From Pseudomonadota bacterium (lineage in GTDB: Bacteria > Pseudomonadota > Gammaproteobacteria > Burkholderiales > Rhodocyclaceae), in NCBI GenBank assembly GCA_030917225.1, contig JAUPVD010000405.1, forward strand, positions 1 through 7,673: DNA of 7,673 nucleotides. Reading direction: 5' to 3'. Each line of letters opens with the position of its first letter. The stretch's first letter is position 1. Both the position numbers and the translations under genes were made by a program. Positions 1-5,827 of this stretch are shown here, piece by piece. The notes under the pieces were generated by a model, which worked only from the letters and a program-made list of their open reading frames with translations, did no database searches and was not told the DNA's origin.

Positions 1-867
1 GCCACCGGCGACTGCGCCAACGACCAGCGCGCCCATCGGGTGCATCAGGTCGGAGCCGGCGCAGACGGCGACCAGGCCGGCGAGCGGGCCGTTATGCACG
101 AAGCCCGGGTCGTTCTTGCCGAGCACCAGTGCCACCAGCGTGCCGCCGACCATGGCCATCAGCGAGTTCAGCGCAACGAGGCCGGAGATCTTGTCCAGCG
201 TCTGCGCGCTCATGACGTTGAAGCCGAACCAGCCGACGGTGAGGATCCACGCACCGAGGGCGAGGAAGGGAATCGATGACGGCGGGTGCGCCGACACTTC
301 GCCGCCCTTGCGGTAGCGGCCATGGCGCGCGCCGAGCAACAGCACCGCCGGCAGGGCGATCCAGCCACCCATGGCATGCACCACAACGGAACCGGCGAAG
401 TCATGGAACTCTTCGCCAAAGCTGGCCTTGAGCCAGGCCTGGATGCCGTAGGCTTGGTTCCACGCGATGCCCTCGAAGAACGGATAGACGAAGCCGACGA
501 TCAGGAAAGTGGCGGCCAGCTGCGGGTTGAATTTGGCCCGCTCGGCGATGCCGCCGGAAACGATGGCAGGGATGGCCGCGGCAAAGGTGAGCAGGAAGAA
601 GAACTTGGTCAGCTCGAAACCATTCTTCTCTACCAGCGTCTCGGCGCCGGCGAAGAAGTTGGTGCCGTAGGCGATGCCGTAGCCGATGAAGAAGTAGGCA
701 ATGGTCGATACGGAAAAGTCGGTGAGTATCTTGACCAGGGCGTTGACCTGGTTTTTCTTGCGCACCGTGCCCACTTCAAGGAAAGCGAAGCCGGCATGCA
801 TGGCCAGGACCATGATCGCGCCGAGCAGAATGAACAGAACGTCGTTGGCAGATTTGAGCGCTTCCAT
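1..867 (-). CDS. amtB: Ammonium transporter (Amt/MEP/Rh family), N-terminal 289 residues, truncated by window edge
   Basis: Inner-membrane ammonium channel. The frame is open from the ATG at 865-867 to the left edge, so the C-terminal third, with the second pore histidine, is outside. The translation begins MEALKSANDVLFILLGAIM and is a series of hydrophobic helices. Family hallmarks are visible: GFAFLEVGTVRKKN near residue 30, GGIAERAKF, then FHDFAGSVVVHAMGG. In that last motif Asp156 and His164 correspond by my alignment to AmtB Asp160 and the first twin histidine His168. GWFGFNVMSAQ follows. The mature-type start without a long cleavable signal peptide differs from E. coli AmtB. A strong ribosome site, GGAGG, lies at 872-876 (minus strand), 4 nt before the ATG. 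A sigma-54 promoter and NtrC-type sites lie upstream, so expression under nitrogen limitation is expected. No glnK is visible on the upstream side; it could lie beyond the left edge. Family assignment is very secure. Confidence 0.96.
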   Translation of the reverse strand, partial: MEALKSANDVLFILLGAIMVLAMHAGFAFLEVGTVRKKNQVNALVKILTDFSVSTIAYFFIGYGIAYGTNFFAGAETLVEKNGFELTKFFFLLTFAAAIPAIVSGGIAERAKFNPQLAATFLIVGFVYPFFEGIAWNQAYGIQAWLKASFGEEFHDFAGSVVVHAMGGWIALPAVLLLGARHGRYRKGGEVSAHPPSSIPFLALGAWILTVGWFGFNVMSAQTLDKISGLVALNSLMAMVGGTLVALVLGKNDPGFVHNGPLAGLVAVCAGSDLMHPMGALVVGAVAGG

Positions 868-899
868 GGCTCCTCCGAAAAAATCAGTCGGAGCCATTT

Positions 900-916
900 A
901 GCAATAAACCTGCCAG
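900..916 (-). promoter_or_regulatory. Sigma-54 (RpoN) -24/-12 promoter of amtB
   Basis: On the minus strand the sequence reads CTGGCAGGTTTATTGCT, close to the sigma-54 consensus YTGGCACGNNNNTTGCW. The invariant GG (913-914) and GC (901-902) are exactly 10 bp apart. The predicted start of transcription is near 889, giving a leader of about 22 nt that carries the GGAGG ribosome site. An A/T-rich stretch at about 918-937 lies between this promoter and the upstream activator sites and could be a bend or IHF site, but it matches the IHF consensus only weakly. Confidence 0.85.
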
Positions 917-966
917 AACTCTATTTGTTTAAATTCAACGACCTGGGAAAAGCACTCAGCACGAAC

Positions 967-983
967 CGCACCATAGCCGTGCA
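967..983 (-). promoter_or_regulatory. NtrC-type binding dyad, promoter-proximal
   Basis: The minus strand reads TGCACGGCTATGGTGCG. Against the NtrC consensus TGCACCAAAATGGTGCA both arms match except at two positions (C to G in the left arm and the last base). Its centre (975) is about 86 bp upstream of the predicted sigma-54 start, a usual distance for an NtrC enhancer. The assignment to NtrC rests on consensus and context only. Confidence 0.75.
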
Positions 984-997
984 ATTACGCACGCTAC

Positions 998-1014
998 AGC
1001 ACCAACACGGTGCG
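998..1014 (-). promoter_or_regulatory. NtrC-type binding dyad, promoter-distal
   Basis: The minus strand reads CGCACCGTGTTGGTGCT. The inner arms GCACC and TGGTGC match the NtrC consensus fully; only the outermost base on each side differs. Its centre (1006) is 31 bp, about three helical turns, from the proximal dyad and about 117 bp upstream of the predicted start. A further inverted GGTGC half-site at 1019-1023 (minus strand) lies in phase with it. Confidence 0.78.
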
Positions 1015-1040
1015 CCATGCACCAACTTCAGATCATCGCC

Positions 1041-2267
1041 TCATTTCGGTGCCGCACCCGGCGGCAGCAGCACCCACATCTGGCCACCCTGCTTCATCCG
1101 CCCGGCCTGGGCGCCGGCGCCGGCGCCGAAACCCCAGAAGAAATCGGCACGCACCACGCCCTTGATCGCACCGCCGGTGTCCTGCGCCATGACCAGCCGG
1201 CGCAGCGGTTCATTGCTGTTGGGCAGGGTCGTCGACAGGAAGACCGGCGCACCGAGCGGAATGCTGCGCGGGTCGATGGCGATGGTGCGTTCGGCCACCA
1301 GCGGCACGCCGAGGGCGCCGAGCGGCCCTTCGTCCGGCCCCAGCTTCGACGGCAGTTCGCGGAAGAAGACGTAGCTGGGGTTGGCGTTCAGCAGCTCGTC
1401 AAGCTTCTTCGGGTTGGCCCGTGCCCAGGCCTGAATGCCCTGCATCGAGGCCTCGCCATTCTTCAGGTCGCCACGCTCGATGAGTACGCGGCCGATCGAC
1501 TGGTAGGGGTGCCCGTTCTGGTCGGCGTAACCCACACGCAGCATATCGCCCGAAGGCAGGCGCACGCGGCCGGAACCCTGGATCTGCAGGAAGAAGAGCT
1601 CGATCGGATCATCGACCCAGAGCAGAACGGGTGGCGCCGACGCCCCTCGTTCGCGCTCAACGATCTCGGCCCGCGAGTAGTACGGCACCACCTTGTTGCC
1701 GACCAGCCGGCCGCGCACGCGCTTGCCCTTCAGCTCGGGGATGACGTCGCCGAGTTCGATGGTGAGCAGATCCTTCGGCACGCCGTGCAGCGGAAATCGG
1801 CTGTTCTCGCTGCGGCTGCGCGCGCCGGTGAGCAGCGGTTCGTAATAGCCGGTGACCAGGCCTTCGCGATTGCCGTCCGGATTGACCGCGACGAACGGCT
1901 GGAACTGGCTTTCGAAGAAACGGCGCAGCGCCTTGTTGTCGGTGGCATCCACCGTCTTTGCTGCGTCACAGGCAGGTCGCCAGAGCGGCCACTGCGGCTT
2001 GCCGGCAAGGCCGCGGCAGCTCTGCTGGAAGGCCGGCCACGCCGCCACCAGATTGTCATCTGCCCAACCCTGCACATCTTCCCAGCGCGCCGGTTGCAGT
2101 GGCTTGGCCGCTGGCGGCGCAGGCTCGACGCCGGGGCATTTTGCGCACGGCGCACAGGCCGGACACCCGGCCGTGGGCGCCCCGGTACCGGGTTCGCGCA
2201 GACCCGCGCAGGCAGACAGCAGGAGAAAAAGCGGGGTGAGCAGCAGGGCCCATTGGCGTTTGTGCAT
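1041..2267 (-). CDS. mltA: Membrane-bound lytic murein transglycosylase A (MltA), lipoprotein
   Basis: Cleaves the MurNAc-GlcNAc bond of peptidoglycan with formation of 1,6-anhydro-MurNAc; expected on the inner face of the outer membrane. 408 aa. The ATG at 2265-2267 is chosen over in-frame starts further upstream because it gives a clean lipoprotein signal: MHKR, a hydrophobic core, then the lipobox LSAC with Cys20. Ala at +2 fits outer-membrane sorting. Residues about 130-310 are the MltA barrel region (VTGYYEPLL, FLQIQGSG near 226-233, VGYADQNGHPYQSIGR). Residues about 322-400 are the 3D domain, with AQDTGGAIKG (Asp363) and RADFFWG (Asp375). By my alignment Asp375 corresponds to the catalytic Asp308 of E. 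coli MltA. A Pro/Ala-rich linker after the lipid anchor carries Cys35, 38, 41 and 44, an unusual four-cysteine run. The protein is longer than E. coli MltA (365 aa), partly from this linker. No convincing Shine-Dalgarno precedes the ATG. It is transcribed toward amtB, but amtB has its own promoter. Confidence 0.94.
   Translation of the reverse strand: MHKRQWALLLTPLFLLLSACAGLREPGTGAPTAGCPACAPCAKCPGVEPAPPAAKPLQPARWEDVQGWADDNLVAAWPAFQQSCRGLAGKPQWPLWRPACDAAKTVDATDNKALRRFFESQFQPFVAVNPDGNREGLVTGYYEPLLTGARSRSENSRFPLHGVPKDLLTIELGDVIPELKGKRVRGRLVGNKVVPYYSRAEIVERERGASAPPVLLWVDDPIELFFLQIQGSGRVRLPSGDMLRVGYADQNGHPYQSIGRVLIERGDLKNGEASMQGIQAWARANPKKLDELLNANPSYVFFRELPSKLGPDEGPLGALGVPLVAERTIAIDPRSIPLGAPVFLSTTLPNSNEPLRRLVMAQDTGGAIKGVVRADFFWGFGAGAGAQAGRMKQGGQMWVLLPPGAAPK
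1110..1127. repeat. (GGCGCC)x3 hexamer repeat inside mltA
   Basis: Three perfect tandem copies of the self-complementary hexamer GGCGCC. They lie in the coding sequence and give the Gly-Ala alternation GFGAGAGAQAG just after the presumed catalytic Asp375 of MltA. The reading frame is kept, since the unit is six bases. The segment has the same length as the E. coli region by my alignment, so it looks like codon-biased sequence rather than an expansion. Confidence 0.6.
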
Positions 2268-2320
2268 GTGATTCGCTAGAGTGCAGAGTTCCTGAAGCCC
2301 GCATTTTATCGTTCTCCCCC

Positions 2321-3214
2321 ATGACCGACCTAAACCGTTTTCTTGTTCGTGCCGAACAGTTCCTCGACCGCCTTGAAGGCGTGCTGCCACCCGCACCGAT
2401 TGCCCCGGACTGGAAAGCCGCCGTTGCCTTCCGCTGGCGCAAGGGCGCCAATGGCCGCGGCTGGCTGCAGGCGGTAAGCAAGCCGCACCCGATCCGCCTG
2501 AAGGACCTGCAGGACATCGACGACCAGAAGGCTCGCGTCGACGCCAACACGCGCCAGTTCGTGGCCGGGCAGCCGGCGAACAACGTGCTGCTCACCGGCA
2601 CGCGCGGATCGGGCAAGTCGTCGATGATCAAGGCGCTGATCAACGAATATGCGAAGAAGGGCTTGCGCCTGATCGAAGTGGACAAGGCCGATCTTGTCGA
2701 CCTGCCGGATATCATCGACCTGATCGACGGCCGGCCGGAACGTTTCATCATCTACTGCGACGATCTTTCCTTCGAGGCCGGCGATGCCACCTACAAGGCG
2801 CTGAAAGTGGTACTCGACGGCTCGATTGCCGCGCCGCCGGACAACGTGCTGATCTACGCCACTTCGAACCGCCGCCACCTGATGCCGGAATATTTTTCCG
2901 AGAACCTCGAAGCACATTCGGTCGATGGCGAAATCCACCCTGGCGAAGCCATCGAAGAAAAGGTCTCGCTCTCCGAACGCTTCGGCCTGTGGATTTCGTT
3001 CTACCCCTTCTCGCAGGAAGAGTATCTGGACATCGTTGCCCACTGGCTGCGCTCGCTCGGCGTCAGCGATGCCGACATCGCCCGCGCCGAGCGCGATGCA
3101 CTCAACTGGGCGCTGCAGCGGGGCTCGCGCAGCGGCCGCGTAGCCTGGCAGTTCGCCAAGGACTGGGCCGGCTCGGAAGCCACCAGGGCGACGACAGCGA
3201 AAAAGGAAAAGTGA
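2321..3214 (+). CDS. DUF815-family P-loop (AAA-like) ATPase
   Basis: Predicted cytoplasmic ATP-binding protein of 297 aa whose cellular role is not established. A short N-terminal helical region (about 1-55) is followed by the nucleotide-binding core. Walker A is GTRGSGKSS at residues 93-101 with Lys99. Walker B is FIIYCDD, ending in Asp147-Asp148. A sensor-1-like YATSNRRHL has Asn183. An SERFG motif with Arg220 is a candidate arginine finger. The C-terminal part (about 230-285) is helical and lid-like, and the tail is Lys/Thr-rich (ATTAKKEK). The overall pattern fits the DUF815 family (PF05673). The ATG at 2321 has no purine-rich ribosome site; the preceding bases are TTCTCCCCC. Initiation may therefore be leaderless or use other features. 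It diverges from mltA across 53 bp. Its stop overlaps the next gene's GTG by 4 bp, implying translational coupling with mutT. Confidence 0.88.
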   Translation: MTDLNRFLVRAEQFLDRLEGVLPPAPIAPDWKAAVAFRWRKGANGRGWLQAVSKPHPIRLKDLQDIDDQKARVDANTRQFVAGQPANNVLLTGTRGSGKSSMIKALINEYAKKGLRLIEVDKADLVDLPDIIDLIDGRPERFIIYCDDLSFEAGDATYKALKVVLDGSIAAPPDNVLIYATSNRRHLMPEYFSENLEAHSVDGEIHPGEAIEEKVSLSERFGLWISFYPFSQEEYLDIVAHWLRSLGVSDADIARAERDALNWALQRGSRSGRVAWQFAKDWAGSEATRATTAKKEK

Positions 3215-4146
3215 GCAAGATCACGCTCGTTTCTGCCGCCGTGCTGATGTGCGGCGAGCAAGAATTTCTGCTCGCCCGTCGCCCGGAAGGCAAGGTCTAC
3301 GCCGGCTGGTGGGAGTTTCCCGGCGGCAAGGTCGAGGCCGGCGAAACTTTCCACGACGCGCTGGTGCGGGAGTTGCACGAAGAACTCGGCATCACCATTA
3401 CCCGAGCCACCCCATGGCTGACCCGCGAGTTCGTCTACCCGCATGCCACGGTGCGCATTCGCTTCTTTAGGGTGACCGCATGGGAAGGCGACATCCATCC
3501 ACACGAGCATGACGCGATTGCCTGGCTGAAGGCGGGCGAACCCGCCACCGTGGAACCGGTGCTGCCGGCCAACGGCCCCATCCTGAAAGGCCTGGCGCTA
3601 CCAACGCTGTGCGCGCTGACCAATGCCGAAGAGAATGGCTGCGCGCAGGAACTGAGCCGGCTGAAAGCGGCGCTGGCCAATGGCCTGCGCTTCATCCAGA
3701 TTCGCGATAAGGCGTTGCCGGCAAGCGAGCGCGCCGTTTTCGCCCGCGAGGTTGCCGCAATAGCCAAAGCAAACCGTGCCATCACGATAGTTAACGACGA
3801 TGCCAACCTCGCCCGCAGCATTGGCGCCGATGGCATCCACCTCTCTTCACGCAGCCTCGCGCGTTGCACCGAGCGCCCGGACTTCACCTGGGTCGGCGCT
3901 TCGTGCCACAGCGCACAGGAATTGCAGCACGCTGCTTCGCTGGAACTCGATTACACCCTGCTCGGCCCTGTGCTACCGACGCCGACCCACCCGGATGCCC
4001 CCAGCCTCGGCTGGCAGGCGTTCGAACAGACGATCGATCTCAGCCCGCTACCGGTGTTTGCACTGGGTGGGATGAAGCCGGAGATGATGAGTGAGGCATG
4101 GTCGCATGGTGCGCACGGATTGGCGCTGATGCGGTGCTGGCGCTAG
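3211..4146 (+). CDS. mutT: MutT-type Nudix hydrolase fused to a ThiE-like (thiamine-phosphate synthase/TenI) domain
   Basis: 311 aa. The GTG at 3211 is chosen because it overlaps the upstream stop (GTGA), follows AAGGA at 3203-3207, and puts the Nudix fold right at the N-terminus; an in-frame extension further upstream would run through the ATPase gene. Residues 1-128 are MutT-like, with a complete Nudix box GX5EX7REUXEEXGU from Gly39 to Ile61 (Glu54, Glu57, Glu58 for metal). The likely role is hydrolysis of 8-oxo-dGTP. Residues about 131-311 resemble ThiE/TenI: FIQIRDK (Arg165, Lys167), IVNDD (Asn195, Asp196), GADGIHLSS, VGASCHS (Ser231), DYTLLGPVLPTPTH, PVFALGGM. The acidic residue usual after the HLG segment and the Lys usual in the late phosphate loop are not seen (Ser-Ser and His260), so thiamine synthesis is doubtful. 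Such fusions are known in gamma- and betaproteobacteria. The gene ends 5 bp from convergent yacG. Confidence 0.9.
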   Translation: MSKITLVSAAVLMCGEQEFLLARRPEGKVYAGWWEFPGGKVEAGETFHDALVRELHEELGITITRATPWLTREFVYPHATVRIRFFRVTAWEGDIHPHEHDAIAWLKAGEPATVEPVLPANGPILKGLALPTLCALTNAEENGCAQELSRLKAALANGLRFIQIRDKALPASERAVFAREVAAIAKANRAITIVNDDANLARSIGADGIHLSSRSLARCTERPDFTWVGASCHSAQELQHAASLELDYTLLGPVLPTPTHPDAPSLGWQAFEQTIDLSPLPVFALGGMKPEMMSEAWSHGAHGLALMRCWR

Positions 4147-4151
4147 GCAAT

Positions 4152-4349
4152 TCAGCCCGGCGACGAAGTATCGTCTTCTGGCAAACCGGGCACTTCCTGC
4201 ACCGGCACCCGATAGGATTCATCCGCCCAGCAGCCGAGGTCGATCATCTTGCAGCGTTCCGAACAGAACGGGCGCCACTTGTTCTCGGTGCTCCATACCG
4301 ATTCGCCACCGCATTGCGGGCAACGCACTTTCGGGGGCGCTGCAGACAT
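4152..4349 (-). CDS. yacG: DNA gyrase inhibitor YacG, zinc-binding
   Basis: Small cytoplasmic protein (65 aa, the same length as E. coli YacG) that binds GyrB and inhibits gyrase in E. coli. Four zinc ligands are visible: CPQC (Cys10, Cys13) and CSERC (Cys29, Cys33), followed by the conserved [16 protein letters not shown] segment. The acidic tail (LPEDDTSS) is typical. The start ATG (4347-4349) overlaps the zapD stop by one base (TGATG), so it is translationally coupled to zapD. Its 3' end faces mutT with only 5 bp between, leaving no room for an ordinary terminator between the two genes. Confidence 0.95.
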   Translation of the reverse strand: MSAAPPKVRCPQCGGESVWSTENKWRPFCSERCKMIDLGCWADESYRVPVQEVPGLPEDDTSSPG

Positions 4350-5104
4350 CAGAGGTTGCAGAAAGTCATGTCGAAGGCGACCTCGGCATCACAGGGACGC
4401 GGACGCAGGCCACCATCGGGGGAAGTAAAACGGATGTTCAGCGCGTACTTGTTGGCGCTGATTTCGGGAATGTACGGTGACCCGAGGGGTATGGCCACAC
4501 GCACCATCTGCGACGAACTGCCACCCAGCATCATCTGGAAAGCACCGTTCTTCGCCACTTGATGTTCGGGGCGACCACTGCTGCGCAACAGGCGGAGCAC
4601 AATGGCAAGACCGTCGCGCAGGGGCAGCATGGGCTTGAGCCACGCTGAAACGGCATCGCGACGCGTCTCGGCCGGCTGATGCAGCCAGTAGTGATAAGAA
4701 GGCAGGTCGAATTCGCAGACGCCACCGGGAATCGCCGCACGGCTCTTGATGCTCATCAGCCAGTCGTTCTCGCGCAGATACTGGCCGATTTTGCCGGCCA
4801 TGCCGAGCAGCGCCGCCGAGCTTTGCTCGATTTCATAGAGCGCGCCGGAAAGGGCCTCTTCGGAAATATCGGGGTTGTTGCGAAAAGCGAGCAGGGTCTG
4901 GCGCTGACGCTCGAGCTCCTGAATGAGGTCCATCTTCAGGTCGGCACGTCCGGCCACCTCAAGAATTTCAAACAGCGTGACCAGTGCCACGTGGTGTTCG
5001 TGCGAACCGTCGACCTGCAGAAAATGCGAAGTTTTGTCGAACAAATCCTCCAAGCGCAGCAAGGTGCGAATGCGCTCATTGAAAGGATATTCGTAGGTAA
5101 TCAC
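4349..5104 (-). CDS. zapD: Cell division protein ZapD (FtsZ-bundling factor)
   Basis: Crosslinks FtsZ filaments and stabilises the Z-ring at midcell. 251 aa, close to E. coli ZapD (247). The N-terminus [20 protein letters not shown] is the family signature. It is followed by an all-helical region ([36 protein letters not shown]) to about residue 110, and then a mixed C-terminal part with YHYWLHQP and [17 protein letters not shown]. The start is a GTG at 5102-5104. No good Shine-Dalgarno is seen (the preceding bases are CGGCCAACTGC), so expression may depend on coupling or on the hairpin in the 60-bp gap after coaE. It belongs to the usual coaE-zapD-yacG block. Confidence 0.95.
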   Translation of the reverse strand: MITYEYPFNERIRTLLRLEDLFDKTSHFLQVDGSHEHHVALVTLFEILEVAGRADLKMDLIQELERQRQTLLAFRNNPDISEEALSGALYEIEQSSAALLGMAGKIGQYLRENDWLMSIKSRAAIPGGVCEFDLPSYHYWLHQPAETRRDAVSAWLKPMLPLRDGLAIVLRLLRSSGRPEHQVAKNGAFQMMLGGSSSQMVRVAIPLGSPYIPEISANKYALNIRFTSPDGGLRPRPCDAEVAFDMTFCNL

Positions 5105-5118
5105 GCAGTTGGCCGGTC

Positions 5119-5145
5119 CAGAATCTGGAAAATGCTTGGATTCTG
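5119..5145. repeat. Inverted repeat in the coaE-zapD gap
   Basis: CAGAATC (5119-5125) pairs with GATTCTG (5139-5145), a perfect 7-bp stem with a 13-nt loop. The left arm is also within the odd palindrome CCAGAATCTGG (5118-5128). It starts 14 bp upstream of the zapD GTG. No T-run follows on the minus strand, so it is not an ordinary intrinsic terminator. An RNA-processing or translation-control structure is possible. Confidence 0.45.
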
Positions 5146-5164
5146 AACCATTTGCAGCGAAATC

Positions 5165-5782
5165 TCAACAGTTCGCCTTAACTTTGGTCAAGGCCGCTTG
5201 CAGATAGGTCTGATGCAGCTTTTCGATCTGGGCCGGCAAGGTCTCCGGCGTACCGTCATTGTCGACGACATCATCGGCTGCGGCCAGCCGTACCGAACGG
5301 CTGGCCTGTGCCGCCATGATTGCCCGTATCTCGGCTTCAGTCATGCCGTTGCGGGCGACGACCCGCGCCACCTGTGTCGCTTCTTCGCAATCCACAACCA
5401 GGATGCGGTCGCAGCGCTCACGGTAGGTGCCAGCCTCTACCAGCAACGGCACGGCAAGCAACACATAGGGGGTCGTCGCTGCCGCGCAACGGCGGGCGCT
5501 TTCGGCGCGAATCATCGGATGCAGAATTGCTTCCAGCGTCGACTTCGCAGCGGCATCGGAAAACACGCGTTGGCGCATGGCCACCCGGTCCAGACCACCA
5601 TCGGCACGCAGGATGGCGTCGCCGAACGCTGCGCGCAGGGCGGATATGGCTGCAGCACCCGGACCAGTCAGTTCGTGGACGATGGCATCGGTATCGACCA
5701 GCGCCACTCCGCGCTGCACGAACAGATCGGCTACGGTGCTCTTGCCACTGCCAATGCCACCGGTCAGACCTACGATGAACAC
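5165..5782 (-). CDS. coaE: Dephospho-CoA kinase
   Basis: Phosphorylates the 3'-hydroxyl of dephospho-CoA with ATP, the last step of coenzyme A synthesis; cytoplasmic. 205 aa, compared with 206 in E. coli. The P-loop GLTGGIGSGKST spans residues 5-16 with Lys14. VDTDAIVHELT gives Asp30 and Asp32, with Asp32 the likely catalytic or substrate-contact residue in the family's DTD motif. LEAILHPMIR (83-92), VPLLVEAG (111-118, lid/CoA region) and ADDVVDNDG (169-177) complete the family pattern. The start is a GTG (5780-5782) with a good ribosome site, AGGAG, 8 nt upstream. It follows the SPOR gene by 42 bp and precedes zapD by 60 bp. All key residues are present. Confidence 0.97.
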   Translation of the reverse strand: MFIVGLTGGIGSGKSTVADLFVQRGVALVDTDAIVHELTGPGAAAISALRAAFGDAILRADGGLDRVAMRQRVFSDAAAKSTLEAILHPMIRAESARRCAAATTPYVLLAVPLLVEAGTYRERCDRILVVDCEEATQVARVVARNGMTEAEIRAIMAAQASRSVRLAAADDVVDNDGTPETLPAQIEKLHQTYLQAALTKVKANC

Positions 5783-5803
5783 GCCTGCTTCTCCTGTTGC
5801 CTC

Positions 5804-5827
5804 GTTCCCTTGTTCCCTTGTGCCCTA
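5804..5827. repeat. Tandem octamer repeat before coaE
   Basis: GTTCCCTT occurs twice in tandem (5804-5811 and 5812-5819), followed by a degenerate third copy GTGCCCTA (5820-5827) that contains the SPOR stop codon. On the transcribed strand this gives AAGGGAAC repeats, purine-rich and Shine-Dalgarno-like, upstream of the true coaE ribosome site. Confidence 0.5.

Noticed and set aside
286..1374. Long plus-strand open frame across amtB and the start of the mltA region
   Set aside because: It is antisense to amtB and mltA, its composition is Gly/Arg/His-rich without domain pattern, and it crosses the regulatory gap. High GC content explains the open frame.
1017..2279. 420-codon plus-strand open frame opposite mltA
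   Set aside because: It mirrors the mltA gene, whose translation has a lipobox and clear MltA motifs. The plus-strand product has no recognisable domain.
2303..2308. TAAAAT as a -10 element for mltA on the minus strand
   Set aside because: The hexamer is close to TATAAT and well placed, but no -35-like sequence is present at 16-18 bp, so it is not reported as a promoter.
2268..2396. N-terminal extension of mltA up to 2396
   Set aside because: The extension overlaps the divergent ATPase gene and would bury the lipoprotein signal peptide that begins at 2267.
4141..4160. Possible bidirectional terminator between mutT and yacG
   Set aside because: Only 5 bp separate the stop codons and no GC-rich stem with a T-run is visible there.
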